Source: an uncultured Haliea sp.
GTDB taxonomy: Bacteria > Pseudomonadota > Gammaproteobacteria > Pseudomonadales > Halieaceae
Length of the DNA: 57,817 nucleotides
Assembly: GCA_947258585.1 (NCBI GenBank)
Contig: CAMYIZ010000073.1
Location: 1-57,817, forward strand
Reading direction: 5' to 3'
Below, piece by piece: positions 41,745 to 50,765 of the stretch. The translations under genes and the position numbers were made by a program. Numbering within the stretch: position 1 is the first letter of the stretch; the number at the start of each line of letters is the position of its first letter. The notes under the pieces were generated by a model. That model saw nothing but the letters and a program-made list of their open reading frames with translations, did no database searches and had not been told where the DNA came from.

Positions 41745-43133
41745 GTGACATATCAGGACACACTGCAGAGCTGGTTCGATGCACGCAGGCGTGAGTACGG
41801 TGTGGTGGGCGCATCTCTGGCCCTGTTCTCCAAGGGGGAACTGGAGTCGACTGCCGCCGGTGTACTCAACCTGGACACTGGAGTGCCGGTGTCCACAGGC
41901 TCCCTGTTCCAGATCGGATCGATCAGCAAGGTATTTACTGCGACCCTGGTCATGCAGCTGGTGGATGAGGGACGCCTGGATCTCGACTGTCCGGTGCAGC
42001 GCTACCTGCCGGGATTCGCCATTGCCGATGCGGATGCATCGCGACTGATCACCGTGCGCCAGTTACTGTGTCACACCAGCGGCATGGAAGGAGACTTCTT
42101 CCCGGATGACCCGCGCTGGAGCGGGGCTGTATCGAGGTATGTGGAACAGTGCCGCCTGCTGCCCCAGCTGCATCCCGTCGGCGCGTACTTCTCCTACTGT
42201 AATAGCGGTTTTACCGTTGCCGGGCTACTGGTGGAACTTCTCACCGGGCAGCCGTGGCATGTAGCTGTGCGCGAGCGGATCTTCCGGCCGCTGGGCATGG
42301 CGGAGGCGGTCTGTGACCCGGCAGAGCTGCCGCGCTACAGCGCGGCCATCGGGCATGTTCCGCGGCAGGACGACGCTGCGCTCAGCATGGTTGCGGACCG
42401 GTGCTTTCTGCCGCCGGGCCTGGGTCCTGCCGGTGCGGTGCTGATGATGTCGGCGACGGACCTCATGCGCTTTGCCTGTTGCCATCTGTATGACGGCAAG
42501 GTGGCCCCTGGCGATTCGGTGCTGTCGGCGCGCTCGGTACAGGAGATGCGGCAAGCGCAGCTGCAACTACCGGCTCATTTTCCGCTGGGCGCCACGGCCT
42601 GGGGGCTCGGCTGGTATCTCGGGGAGACTGCGGGGCGGCGCATGTTCGGACACAATGGGGGAACGATCGGGCAGTTCGCCTACCTCCATGTATACCCGGA
42701 GCACGAGTTTGCCATCTGTCTGCTCAGCAATAGCCGCAGCGCTGCGTTTTTCTCCAGAATCGAGGAGGAACTGCTGTCGCAACGTCTGGATATCCAGCCC
42801 CACCCGGCGCCGGCCTGCGCGGTACAGCCCCGCGATTTTCCTCCCTACTGTGGCCGCTATCAGAACCTGGGAGGCACCCTGCAGATCAGCGACCGGCAGG
42901 GAACCCTGCACGCCGACTTCCACAGCGAGATCGGTGACCGCTTGGCGTCTCCCCTGCAAGCACTCGGGGATCACTGCTTTATCACCGGAGGCAGCGACCA
43001 GCAGCCCGGGCTAACACTGCACTTTCTCGGTCTGGATGGCGGAGAGGCAGCCTACGTACTGGCCGGGAGCCGACTGCTGCGACGGGTCGACGGCACGGGC
43101 GTGGCGAACAAAGAGGGAGTGCCGGACGCGTGA
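41745..43133 (+). CDS. Beta-lactamase-family serine hydrolase, MlrB-like (copy 2)
   Basis: The 462-residue protein is a close paralog of the one at 38685: S59-I-S-K62 (SLFQIGSISKVFTATLVMQLVDEG), Y151-C-N153 and GHNGGTIGQF as the third motif. The block LLCHTSGMEGDFFPDDP is nearly the same as in copy 1. The GTG at 41745 has GGAGG 9 bases upstream and keeps the full N-terminus. The gene ends with a GTGA overlap of 4 bp with the dipeptidase. Two paralogs of one enzyme in a single operon suggest different cleavage steps of one molecule. Confidence 0.82.
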   Translation: MTYQDTLQSWFDARRREYGVVGASLALFSKGELESTAAGVLNLDTGVPVSTGSLFQIGSISKVFTATLVMQLVDEGRLDLDCPVQRYLPGFAIADADASRLITVRQLLCHTSGMEGDFFPDDPRWSGAVSRYVEQCRLLPQLHPVGAYFSYCNSGFTVAGLLVELLTGQPWHVAVRERIFRPLGMAEAVCDPAELPRYSAAIGHVPRQDDAALSMVADRCFLPPGLGPAGAVLMMSATDLMRFACCHLYDGKVAPGDSVLSARSVQEMRQAQLQLPAHFPLGATAWGLGWYLGETAGRRMFGHNGGTIGQFAYLHVYPEHEFAICLLSNSRSAAFFSRIEEELLSQRLDIQPHPAPACAVQPRDFPPYCGRYQNLGGTLQISDRQGTLHADFHSEIGDRLASPLQALGDHCFITGGSDQQPGLTLHFLGLDGGEAAYVLAGSRLLRRVDGTGVANKEGVPDA

Positions 43134-44578
43134 CTGCAGAGACTCTGGATGATTTGCACGGGCCGCTGTGGGAGCACTTTCAGGCGCTCAGCCGAATTCC
43201 GAGGCCCTCCCGGCAGGAAGCCCGCGCCAGGGACTACGTGGCCGCGGTTGCCGATTCGAGAAACCTTCGCTGGGCGATAGATGAGATTGGCAACATTGTA
43301 GTCTACCTGCCTGCCACACCCGGGATGGAGAAGCGCGATACGGTGATCGTGCAGAATCACCTGGATATGGTGACTGTTCAGGCCCGCGACAAGGTTCACG
43401 ATTTTACTCGCGACCCGCTGCAGCTGAGGCTCGCGGACGGTTGGCTGCTTGCGGACCGGACCACACTGGGCGCCGACAACGGCATCGGCTGTGCGGCGGC
43501 GCTGGCCCTGATCTCGGCCAGTGACCTGGTGCACCCCGCACTGGAGCTTCTGTTCACTGTTGACGAGGAGACAGGTATGGGCGGCGCTCGTCATCTCGAT
43601 GCGGAGCTGCTGTGTGGAAAGCGCCTGCTCAATCTGGATACAGAGGACTGGGGGGAGCTGTATATCGGTTGTACCGGTGGTCGTGGCTGGTCCATGGAGT
43701 GCGAGTTTGGTTTGGACCTCGTGCCGGACGACCATGTGGGCGGCGAGTTGTCGCTGGTCGGGCTGGCGGGCGGACACTCGGGGCTGGACATCCACTTGCA
43801 GCGCGGCAATGCAATCCAGCTGCTGGCTGACTGGCTCAATCGAGCGGGCTTGCTCGGAGTCAGGCTGGCCCAACTCGACGCAGGAATTGCGCACAACGTG
43901 ATTCCCAGGGACGGCCGGGTCCGGTTTTCCTGCCCGGGGCGGGCGCTGCCCGCGCTGCGGGCGCTGAATGACCAATTACTGCAAGTGTGGCGAAGTTACC
44001 TGCCGGAGGCGGATGCCGCCCTGCAGTTGTCGATGGAATCCGTGCGAGTTGAGCGAGTTCTGCCGGAGGAGTCGCAGACGCTGTTGTGCAGGGCACTGCT
44101 CATGCTGCCGCATGGGGTAGAGCGCTATGCTACCGCCCAGGCAGGCACAATGGCTTCGCTTAGCAGTAACCTGGGTGTAGCGCGACTGGAAGACGGCGCG
44201 CTGTATATAGAGCTAAGCCTGCGCTATTTCCGTGACTCTGAGGCGGAGTCGCTGACAGCGAAGGTGTTGTCGGTGTCTGACAGCTGTGGCTTCTCGACAG
44301 CCAGAATCCTCAACTACCCCGGGTGGGTGCCGGATTCCGACAGCCAGCTTCTGCAGCGCGCCTGCGAGGTTTACCAGCGGCGTTTCGGGGAGCCGCCGCG
44401 AATCAAGCTGATCCACGCGGGCCTGGAATGCGGTGTTCTGAAGCACAGGCTGGGTGAGTTGGAGGTCATTTCCTTCGGTCCTACGATTCGCGATGCGCAC
44501 TCGCCCGGCGAGCGCCTTGAGGTGGCGACGGTCGCGCCTTTCTGGCAGTACCTTACGGATTTACTCGCCACTCTCTAA
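43130..44578 (+). CDS. M20C family aminoacyl-histidine dipeptidase (PepD-like)
   Basis: The 482-residue cytoplasmic protein fits PepD. Zinc-site residues are H77 and D79 (QNHLDMV), D116 (LGADNGIG), E146 and E147 (VDEETGMGGA), D170 (NLDTEDW) and a late H in LIHAGLECGVL. They align at nearly the same positions as in E. coli PepD (H80, D82, D119, E149, E150, D173, H461). The GTG overlaps the hydrolase stop by 4 bp, so translation is coupled. It would cleave dipeptides released by the other enzymes into free amino acids, the last step of a peptide degradation chain. Confidence 0.85.
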   Translation: MTAETLDDLHGPLWEHFQALSRIPRPSRQEARARDYVAAVADSRNLRWAIDEIGNIVVYLPATPGMEKRDTVIVQNHLDMVTVQARDKVHDFTRDPLQLRLADGWLLADRTTLGADNGIGCAAALALISASDLVHPALELLFTVDEETGMGGARHLDAELLCGKRLLNLDTEDWGELYIGCTGGRGWSMECEFGLDLVPDDHVGGELSLVGLAGGHSGLDIHLQRGNAIQLLADWLNRAGLLGVRLAQLDAGIAHNVIPRDGRVRFSCPGRALPALRALNDQLLQVWRSYLPEADAALQLSMESVRVERVLPEESQTLLCRALLMLPHGVERYATAQAGTMASLSSNLGVARLEDGALYIELSLRYFRDSEAESLTAKVLSVSDSCGFSTARILNYPGWVPDSDSQLLQRACEVYQRRFGEPPRIKLIHAGLECGVLKHRLGELEVISFGPTIRDAHSPGERLEVATVAPFWQYLTDLLATL

Positions 44579-44765
44579 CCAGCATTTGAATGCCTCGCAG
44601 GCGCGGACTGCGGGACAAGCTGGCACCTGAAACTGGACAGAAGAACGTGACGGTGTGCTACAAGCTTGTGACTTTTGGTAAATACCCTTACTGCCCGCAA
44701 TGCCAGACTCGGTGTCGACTGATACGTGAATAAACGTTATTTTCGAAACAGCGGGGACGGGTGAG

Positions 44766-47033
44766 ATGACTACACAAAAAATCTACGGGGCTGTCAGCAG
44801 CAGCAACAGGGACTTCGTACAATCGGCGATTGCCGCGGGTCTCGGCCTGGCAGTCCAGCTTGGTGCATGCACTGCCTGGGCGCAGGAACAAAGTGCGGCG
44901 GTGTTGGAGGAAGTGGTGGTCACGGCCAACAAGCGCAGCCAAAGCCTGCAGGATGTGGCGGCCAGTGTGTCGGCCCTGACCACAGGCAGCATCGAACGCC
45001 AGGGGCTGGATGACTTCGCCGGCGTAGCCCGCGTCCTGCCTGGCGTGACCCTGAACCAGCCGGTAAAAAACCGCGCCGTGTTCAATATCCGCGGTCTCTC
45101 CACCAACATTGGCGGCGGCAACACCCAGGACCCTGTGGCGGTCTACATCAACGACATGCCGGTAACGGATACTTTCGGCGCCTCGGTGCAGCCGGATCTG
45201 AGGCTTTATGATGTAGAGCGGGTCGAGGTCCTGCGCGGCCCGCAGGGTACGCTGTTCGGTTCGGGTTCCCTCGCTGGCACGGTGAGAATCATCACCAACA
45301 AGCCGGAGATGTCGGCGTTTGATGGATCCCTGCGCGCGGACCTGGCGAACACCGACGACGCCGGTCTTCGCCAGCGTTATGATGCCATGGTGAACATCCC
45401 GCTGGTGGACGACAGCCTGGCGTTGCGTGCGGTGGCCTATTATCGCGATGAGGCCGGCTGGGTGGATAACCTGGTGCTGGGAACCGATAACAGCACTGAG
45501 GACAAGGGCGGCAGGCTGTCCCTGCGTTGGCAGCCGGGCGATGCCTTCAGGCTGACCGGCGAAGTGCTGTACCAGGACAGCGATCCCGAGGATGGAGACA
45601 GCTGGGCTCCCGAATTGGGGAAATTCAACAAGTCTTCCACCCTTGCCGAAGGCCGACCCTCGACGATCACCAGCTACAACCTGACCCTGGAATACGTCAT
45701 TCCGGATTTCGCCGACCTGGTGTCGACAACGTCGTATCTGGAATCGGAGACCGCGGTCAGTATTGACTACGGGGATATCACCGGTCTCGGTTTTCCTCTG
45801 CACGCCCGCAACGCGCCCTGGGAAATCGACTTCCTGACCCAGGAATTGCGCCTCGTTTCCAACACCGATTCAGGCCTGGACTGGGTGCTCGGTGCCTTCT
45901 ACATTGAGCGTGAGTCGGTGGCAGACTTCAATTTCCAGCTGGTGGGGCTCGCCGACTTCTTTAACCCGATACTCGGCGCGGGCCTGCCGCCCAGCGATAA
46001 CTTCCTGGTGACGCGTACCACCACTCGCTCGGAAGAAATGGCAGTCTTTGCCGATATCAACTACCAGCTTACCGGGCAATGGTACCTGGGCGGTGGCGTG
46101 CGGGTTGCCGATACCGAGGTAAGCATCAATGAGCCGCGGCGGGAGGTGTTGAATTTTGCGACATTCCTGCCAGCGGTGATGTCCTTCAGCAATGAAGGCG
46201 AGGATTCGGGCATTGTCACCTGGCGAGGGTCCCTGTCTTACCAGCCTGCGGATTCCCTGCATTTCTACGCCAGTGTCAGCAAGGGTTACCGCATCGGCCA
46301 GACCAACCCGTTCGTCGGGCGCAGCCCGGTAGATCCCGAGGACCCGCTGGATATCCCCAACATTTACCAGCCCGATGAAACGCTCAACTACGAGCTGGGC
46401 GCCAAGACCCTGTTGTGGGACCAGCGCCTGCGCCTGAATGTCGCCGCCTACTACATTGAATGGGAGGATATCCAGGTCGACGCCATTCGCCTCTCTGACG
46501 TTGCCAACTACATCGCCAACGCGGGCGAGGCGATATCCCGCGGGGTTGAAGTGGAGATGCAGTTGACGCCGCTGGAGGGGCTGGTGTTCGACCTTTCCCT
46601 GGCGCTGCAGGACGCCGAGATCGACAGCATCAGCGCGGCGGACAGTCTCCGCTCCGGTGTGCTGGAGGGCGATATCCTGCCAGGCTCCATGGATTACACC
46701 CTGGCCGCTGCGGTGCAATATACCTGGCCTCTGGCCAGCGGCCGGCAGATGTATGCCAGGCTCGCAGCCCAGCTGGTCGACTCGTCCCCCAATGGCTTTT
46801 CCAACCAGGCGGGCAGCCTTGACGTCAACCCCTTCCTGGCGGAAAACGAGGCTTATGAAAATGTCGATGCCAGCATTGGTTTGGTAACGGATCAGTGGGA
46901 GCTGAGCCTTTACGGTGAAAACCTTACCAACAATGATGACTACATTCTCAACGGCGGAGCGAACTCGGGGGTGAATTATATCAACACCCTCCGTCCGCGA
47001 ACCCTGGGCATGCGGTTGCACTATTTCTTCTGA
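44766..47033 (+). CDS. TonB-dependent receptor of the peptide cluster (right flank)
   Basis: The 755-residue outer-membrane receptor has a signal peptide (ending CTAWAQE), TonB-box-like LEEVVVTANKRSQSLQDVAASV, a plug with VEVLRGPQGTLFGSGSLAGTV and a barrel ending TLGMRLHYFF. It belongs to the same class as the receptor at 32142 but is clearly diverged. It follows the dipeptidase by 187 bp in the same direction. It probably imports the substrate or fragments of it. Two receptors flanking one catabolic set suggest either two substrates or a substrate with variants. Confidence 0.88.
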   Translation: MTTQKIYGAVSSSNRDFVQSAIAAGLGLAVQLGACTAWAQEQSAAVLEEVVVTANKRSQSLQDVAASVSALTTGSIERQGLDDFAGVARVLPGVTLNQPVKNRAVFNIRGLSTNIGGGNTQDPVAVYINDMPVTDTFGASVQPDLRLYDVERVEVLRGPQGTLFGSGSLAGTVRIITNKPEMSAFDGSLRADLANTDDAGLRQRYDAMVNIPLVDDSLALRAVAYYRDEAGWVDNLVLGTDNSTEDKGGRLSLRWQPGDAFRLTGEVLYQDSDPEDGDSWAPELGKFNKSSTLAEGRPSTITSYNLTLEYVIPDFADLVSTTSYLESETAVSIDYGDITGLGFPLHARNAPWEIDFLTQELRLVSNTDSGLDWVLGAFYIERESVADFNFQLVGLADFFNPILGAGLPPSDNFLVTRTTTRSEEMAVFADINYQLTGQWYLGGGVRVADTEVSINEPRREVLNFATFLPAVMSFSNEGEDSGIVTWRGSLSYQPADSLHFYASVSKGYRIGQTNPFVGRSPVDPEDPLDIPNIYQPDETLNYELGAKTLLWDQRLRLNVAAYYIEWEDIQVDAIRLSDVANYIANAGEAISRGVEVEMQLTPLEGLVFDLSLALQDAEIDSISAADSLRSGVLEGDILPGSMDYTLAAAVQYTWPLASGRQMYARLAAQLVDSSPNGFSNQAGSLDVNPFLAENEAYENVDASIGLVTDQWELSLYGENLTNNDDYILNGGANSGVNYINTLRPRTLGMRLHYFF

Positions 47034-47153
47034 GCCCGCTGGGGGAACTATGTCGTCCGATGTGGGTTGGAGCAGGGTGGGAGGGGGCTGCGGTTTCGGT
47101 CTCGCCCCTGATTCTGCCCTGACCCGCCGGAGTTGCCGGGTATCACAGGGTCG

Positions 47154-47699
47154 CTAGCGGCGAGAGTCAACCGGGCCCGCCAGCGCCAGTTCCCGGCGGT
47201 CGCTGGTAAGCAGAAAACTCTGCTCGCCTGTCCCCCGGTTGACGGTGACCAGCGCCCTGTGGGTTGGGTCGTCGTCGAAGAACAGTTGGTAACCGAGGCG
47301 CAGCCTGTCCGTTTCCAGGGCAGGCGGGCAATCCACCTGCAGCACCACACGGAGGGCTGGAGAGCCCTCAAGCGTTGTCAGTGAAGTGGCGTTGTCGTTT
47401 GTGCTCAAGTCGCAGGCGCCCGTGCCATCCCGCAATGACAGGCTGGCGGTGACGAGATCCAGAATCCGCCGCTCTGACGCGGAGATCTCGCCCCAGGTCA
47501 GCTGTCCGTCGCGGTTGCTGTCGAGATCAACCAGGTGCAGCAGGTCCAGCAGTCCAAGGCTCAGCGTCAGCGTCCGCGGTACCGCCTCGACCAGGTCGAG
47601 CTGCAGGCGGCTGCTGCTCTGGCCGTGCGCATGTGTCGGCGGGGAAACGGTGCTCACGGCCAACGCTCCGGCAGCGAGAAACAGGGACAAGCGATTCAT
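47154..47699 (-). CDS. Secreted EF-hand protein (HupE-like periplasmic part without membrane domain)
   Basis: The 181-residue protein has a signal peptide (ending PTHAHGQ) and a beta-rich body. It contains one EF-hand-like calcium loop DLDSNRDGQLTWGE (DxDxNxDGxLxxxE). The arrangement, an N-terminal HAHG start, an EF-hand loop and strands, resembles the periplasmic part of HupE/UreJ-like proteins. These normally continue into a C-terminal domain of about six helices; here the frame stops after VDSRR. It is the last gene of the DUF4331 operon, 1 bp after the TPR gene. The role is unknown; calcium binding is likely. Confidence 0.65.
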   Translation of the reverse strand: MNRLSLFLAAGALAVSTVSPPTHAHGQSSSRLQLDLVEAVPRTLTLSLGLLDLLHLVDLDSNRDGQLTWGEISASERRILDLVTASLSLRDGTGACDLSTNDNATSLTTLEGSPALRVVLQVDCPPALETDRLRLGYQLFFDDDPTHRALVTVNRGTGEQSFLLTSDRRELALAGPVDSRR

Positions 47700-47700
47700 C

Positions 47701-48894
47701 TTACACATCTCCAGATTGCTGGTTATGGCGCCACTCGTAGACCGCGTTCGCAGCCTCGGGTCGACCGGAGGCCCTGGCGGCCTGAATGAACAGTGCTGCG
47801 TCCTCCGGGCCTTTCTGCTGACGCCAGTTTTTCTCGGCATAGGTGAGCGCCGCGTCCGGGTCGTTGGCAAGCAGCAGCGCGAACAGGGCCTGCTCGCGCC
47901 AGTGCAGGGCCGCTGTGCCCAGCTTTTCTGCCTCGACGAAGCCGGTACGCAGACGTTTGCCGAGCGCGTGGGCATCGGCTCGACCAAGTTCCCTGGCCGC
48001 AATGGCCCGGCGCAGCAGCAGTGCGTCTGCATCGGGCTCCTGAGCCCGCGCCAGCGCCGCGAGCGCGTCGCTCGGGCGTTGCTCCGCGAGCAGCAGGTCC
48101 GCATAGGACGCCTGCATCGCTACGGTGGCCCCGGGTATTGCCAGCGCGCGTTCATAGAGAGCCAGCGCCTCGGCTACCTTGCGGTCTGCGGCGGCGGCGT
48201 CTGCGGCAACCGTCAACATCCATTGCTGCAGCTGCGGCTGGCTCCTGCCCGGTTCGGCGTGCAGGGGCGCCAGCAGGGCGTAAGCCTTTCCTGCTTCGCC
48301 AAGACTCAACAGAATATCACCGGCGCAATGCAGGGCGAGCGAGGAGAACCCCGCAAGCGCAAGCCCGGCGCAGCGAGCCTTTGCCCGCGCAATGTCACCG
48401 GCGCGCCTCCAGGCATCTGCAGATAGCAGCATGCCTTCTGCCGAATCCCGATGCCGGGCCAATAACCGATCCAGATAGGCGCCCGCTTCCGCGAACCGGT
48501 GCTGCGTTTGCAGGATTCTCCCGCGCAGAAGCCAGACCTGCAGTGGTGGATCGGCGTCCTGTTGCCAGGGTGCGAGCGCTCCCTGCGCATAACCGATGTA
48601 GCGTGCGTCCCCGGTCACGGCGTAACGCTGCAGGGCCTCGCCGGCATATCGAACGGCGGCGTCGGCACTGCCCGGGTTGCGCTGCAGGTCCCGCCACAGT
48701 GCGGCAAGGTCCCCGGTACGCTCGCCGCCCGTTGGCAGTTGCAGGACGACAGTATCCGCGGCCGGGGCCGCGGAGGAGGCATGCGGATCGCCGTCCAGTG
48801 AGTGCGACACCGTTATTGATGCCGCCATCAGGGCCGCGACGCATGCGCCGCTTGTGCGGCGATTAAGGATTGGAAAAGAGCCCGGAGTAGGCAT
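47701..48894 (-). CDS. TPR-repeat protein of the DUF4331 operon
   Basis: The 397-residue protein has a hydrophobic start (SGACVAALMAASITVS) that could be a signal sequence. It then has many helical tetratricopeptide-like repeats (for example LQVWLLRGRILQTQHRFAEAGAYLDRLL and VAEALALYERALAIPGATVAMQASYADLLLAEQRPSDALAALARAQ). Such domains mediate protein binding. The start at 48894 has GAGGA 9 bases upstream and overlaps the lipoprotein coding end by 32 bp, so it is co-translated. It lies in the leftward operon DUF4331 - lipoprotein - TPR - EF-hand. It may act as a scaffold for the other proteins; this is inferred. Confidence 0.75.
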   Translation of the reverse strand: MPTPGSFPILNRRTSGACVAALMAASITVSHSLDGDPHASSAAPAADTVVLQLPTGGERTGDLAALWRDLQRNPGSADAAVRYAGEALQRYAVTGDARYIGYAQGALAPWQQDADPPLQVWLLRGRILQTQHRFAEAGAYLDRLLARHRDSAEGMLLSADAWRRAGDIARAKARCAGLALAGFSSLALHCAGDILLSLGEAGKAYALLAPLHAEPGRSQPQLQQWMLTVAADAAAADRKVAEALALYERALAIPGATVAMQASYADLLLAEQRPSDALAALARAQEPDADALLLRRAIAARELGRADAHALGKRLRTGFVEAEKLGTAALHWREQALFALLLANDPDAALTYAEKNWRQQKGPEDAALFIQAARASGRPEAANAVYEWRHNQQSGDV

Positions 48895-49150
48895 CGGGAT
48901 TGTCCTCATCTTTGAAATCGAACTCCTTGTCGTCCACCTGTTCCGGGTCGGTAGTATCGGCGGTCGCCGCAAACTGGTCCGTCACGAACCCCGTGAAATC
49001 GACCGCCGCCGGGGGCGCTGGCGGTGCCTCCGGCGGCGAAGGCGTTGCGACGGGTGGCGGCGCACTGGAGCCGCCATCGCTGCAGCCAAGCATCGCACCG
49101 CAGGCCGCGAGGGCCAGCAGCGCGATGCCGAGTCGTTTTATGTGCATCAT
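48863..49150 (-). CDS. Small lipoprotein
   Basis: The 95-residue protein has a lipoprotein signal (LALAACGAMLGC, lipobox Cys23). It continues with a Pro/Ala-rich linker (APPPVATPSPPEAPPAPP) and an acidic C-terminal part (DKEFDFKDEDNPDAYSGLF) with no known domain. The start at 49150 has GGAG 6 bases upstream; the upstream ATG at 49165 would overlap the DUF4331 gene. It follows the DUF4331 stop by 11 bp. It could anchor a complex to a membrane. No family is recognised. Confidence 0.7.
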   Translation of the reverse strand: MMHIKRLGIALLALAACGAMLGCSDGGSSAPPPVATPSPPEAPPAPPAAVDFTGFVTDQFAATADTTDPEQVDDKEFDFKDEDNPDAYSGLFSNP

Positions 49151-49161
49151 GTTGCTCCTGT

Positions 49162-50595
49162 TCAATTCGGTGAACCTGGCAGCGGCGTTACCAAGTAGGG
49201 AAACGTTGCGTCGAAGAACGAGTCATCGATGTAGGCGCCATCGGTGAGCGCCAGTTGACCGGCGGGTGCGTCATCGGCGTCGAGCAGAACGCCCATCATG
49301 ACGCGCAGGGCTATATCGACGACATCGTCGCCCGGACGACGGCCATTCGGGAAGCCTGCGTTGTCACCGGCGAGGACTCCGAGTGGTGCCTGGCTGCCCG
49401 CGGGAACTGCCGGTATCGCGGTGTTCAGTCGCAGCATTTCCGACGGGACCACGTTGGGTGGCTGGTTCAGGCCGTCCACGCCGGTGAGAAAGCCCGCGAC
49501 CAGGTCCGCGCGTGGAAATGCGGTTGGCGCTGTGGCGGCCGGGAACAGGAGTTCGATCAGTGCCGGCAGGGTAGGATTGGTGACGTACAGGGCAAACTGG
49601 GAGTCGTCGACCGGCTCGCTGTGGTTGAAGCGGTCCTTGTCCGGCAGCCCGACCACTACTTCATTGACCAGGGGTGCACCGAGGCGGGACACCTGGGTGA
49701 AGGCGCCGCCATTGATGGCGGGTCCGCGTGCGTTGGGCGAGGGATTGATCACCCGCGCCTGGCGCACGCTGGCAGTGGTCCAGCCACCGATGATGTCACT
49801 GCCCGATCCTACCAGGCAGTCGATGGGAACTTCGAGGGCCAATGTCGTAATGTTCTTGTCGGCGAGCGTATTGGCCTCGCCATCCGGTGGCCCCAGCGGG
49901 TCGGTATTGATAAGGTCGAATACCTCTCCCAGATTGACGACGAAACCTTCCCGGCGCTGGCCTACGAATAGACGGCCGAAGCTGCAGCCCGGAATGCTGA
50001 CATCGTAAATATGGTCGTTTGCGTAGCCGGCGTAATCCGCCAGGGTCTTGGTGCCGATATTGTCCACGGGCTTGACGAAACTCGAAGAGCCGTCCACTGA
50101 ATTGGTAAGCGGTTCGCGATTGTTACTGCGGCGGTCTCCGCGAACGACATCCACCGTATAGGATTCAACCACGTTGAGATTGCTGTCATCTGCCGCCGTA
50201 GGCCCGATGCCGCCGGCCTGCTTCAGCGGTATGGCCACGTTTTCGCCATCGATATCCAGGGTGACTCCCCGAACGTCGGTCGTGAAACGGAACTGGAAGG
50301 TGATGTCTTCCACCGCATCGGCATTGTTGTCTATGTGTATCTCGTACAGCGCCTCGTCGTCCATCTCGAAGTAGTTGGGGCCACCGTAGGCGTCCTGCAG
50401 AGGCACATAGTTTGCAATCAGCGTAACGAATCCGTCGCGACCGGCTTCGTAGCTGTTGAACATGTAAAAGTCAGTACCGTCGACTTTTGGCAGCTGGGTG
50501 ATAAAGGGTGCTTCTCTGTGGCTGGAGCCACTGGCGGCCAGGGGCAGCAGCGCCGCACACAGTGCCGCTGCAAGCCTTTTTCTTGGATAAGTCAT
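49162..50595 (-). CDS. DUF4331 domain protein
   Basis: The 477-residue secreted protein has a signal peptide (ending LAASG) followed directly by SSHREAP (24-30), the hallmark of DUF4331. It continues with KVDGTDFYMFNSYE and a beta-rich body (YEIHIDNNADAVEDITFQFRF, TLALEVPIDCLVG). The family is widespread, secreted and functionally undefined. It is the first gene of a four-gene leftward operon. An ECF sigma factor and anti-sigma factor are encoded divergently 170 bp away, an arrangement that I recall for DUF4331 genes and that suggests envelope-signal control. Confidence 0.88.
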   Translation of the reverse strand: MTYPRKRLAAALCAALLPLAASGSSHREAPFITQLPKVDGTDFYMFNSYEAGRDGFVTLIANYVPLQDAYGGPNYFEMDDEALYEIHIDNNADAVEDITFQFRFTTDVRGVTLDIDGENVAIPLKQAGGIGPTAADDSNLNVVESYTVDVVRGDRRSNNREPLTNSVDGSSSFVKPVDNIGTKTLADYAGYANDHIYDVSIPGCSFGRLFVGQRREGFVVNLGEVFDLINTDPLGPPDGEANTLADKNITTLALEVPIDCLVGSGSDIIGGWTTASVRQARVINPSPNARGPAINGGAFTQVSRLGAPLVNEVVVGLPDKDRFNHSEPVDDSQFALYVTNPTLPALIELLFPAATAPTAFPRADLVAGFLTGVDGLNQPPNVVPSEMLRLNTAIPAVPAGSQAPLGVLAGDNAGFPNGRRPGDDVVDIALRVMMGVLLDADDAPAGQLALTDGAYIDDSFFDATFPYLVTPLPGSPN

Positions 50596-50655
50596 TGATT
50601 AATCTCCTGTTTTCATTGGTGGGAACTGGCCGCTCCGTGGATTGCGGCACCCGTG

Positions 50656-50684
50656 GTACGCCCCGGCTACCCCGGAAGGTTGCA
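50656..50684 (-). promoter_or_regulatory. Candidate ECF-type promoter of the DUF4331 operon
   Basis: Leftward, TGCAACCTT (an AAC-type -35) is followed after 18 bases by CGTACC (a CGT-type -10), 61 bp before the DUF4331 ATG. AAC/CGT pairs with 16-18 base spacing are common for ECF factors. The match is by eye only. Confidence 0.3.
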
Positions 50685-50765
50685 CCTCCACGGATTTTTT
50701 TTCCGCTGCATCCATTTTTGCTGCTCGCGCGTATCAGTGGTCAACCCGGACCAAAGGCTTGATGA

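Noticed and set aside
44688-45803. Long leftward ORF opposite the right TonB receptor
   Set aside because: Shadow of a GC-rich gene on the other strand. The receptor frame has clear plug and barrel motifs.
45870-47021. Second long leftward ORF opposite the right TonB receptor
   Set aside because: Mirror-frame artefact with no domain pattern; same codon-position bias as other shadows in this window.
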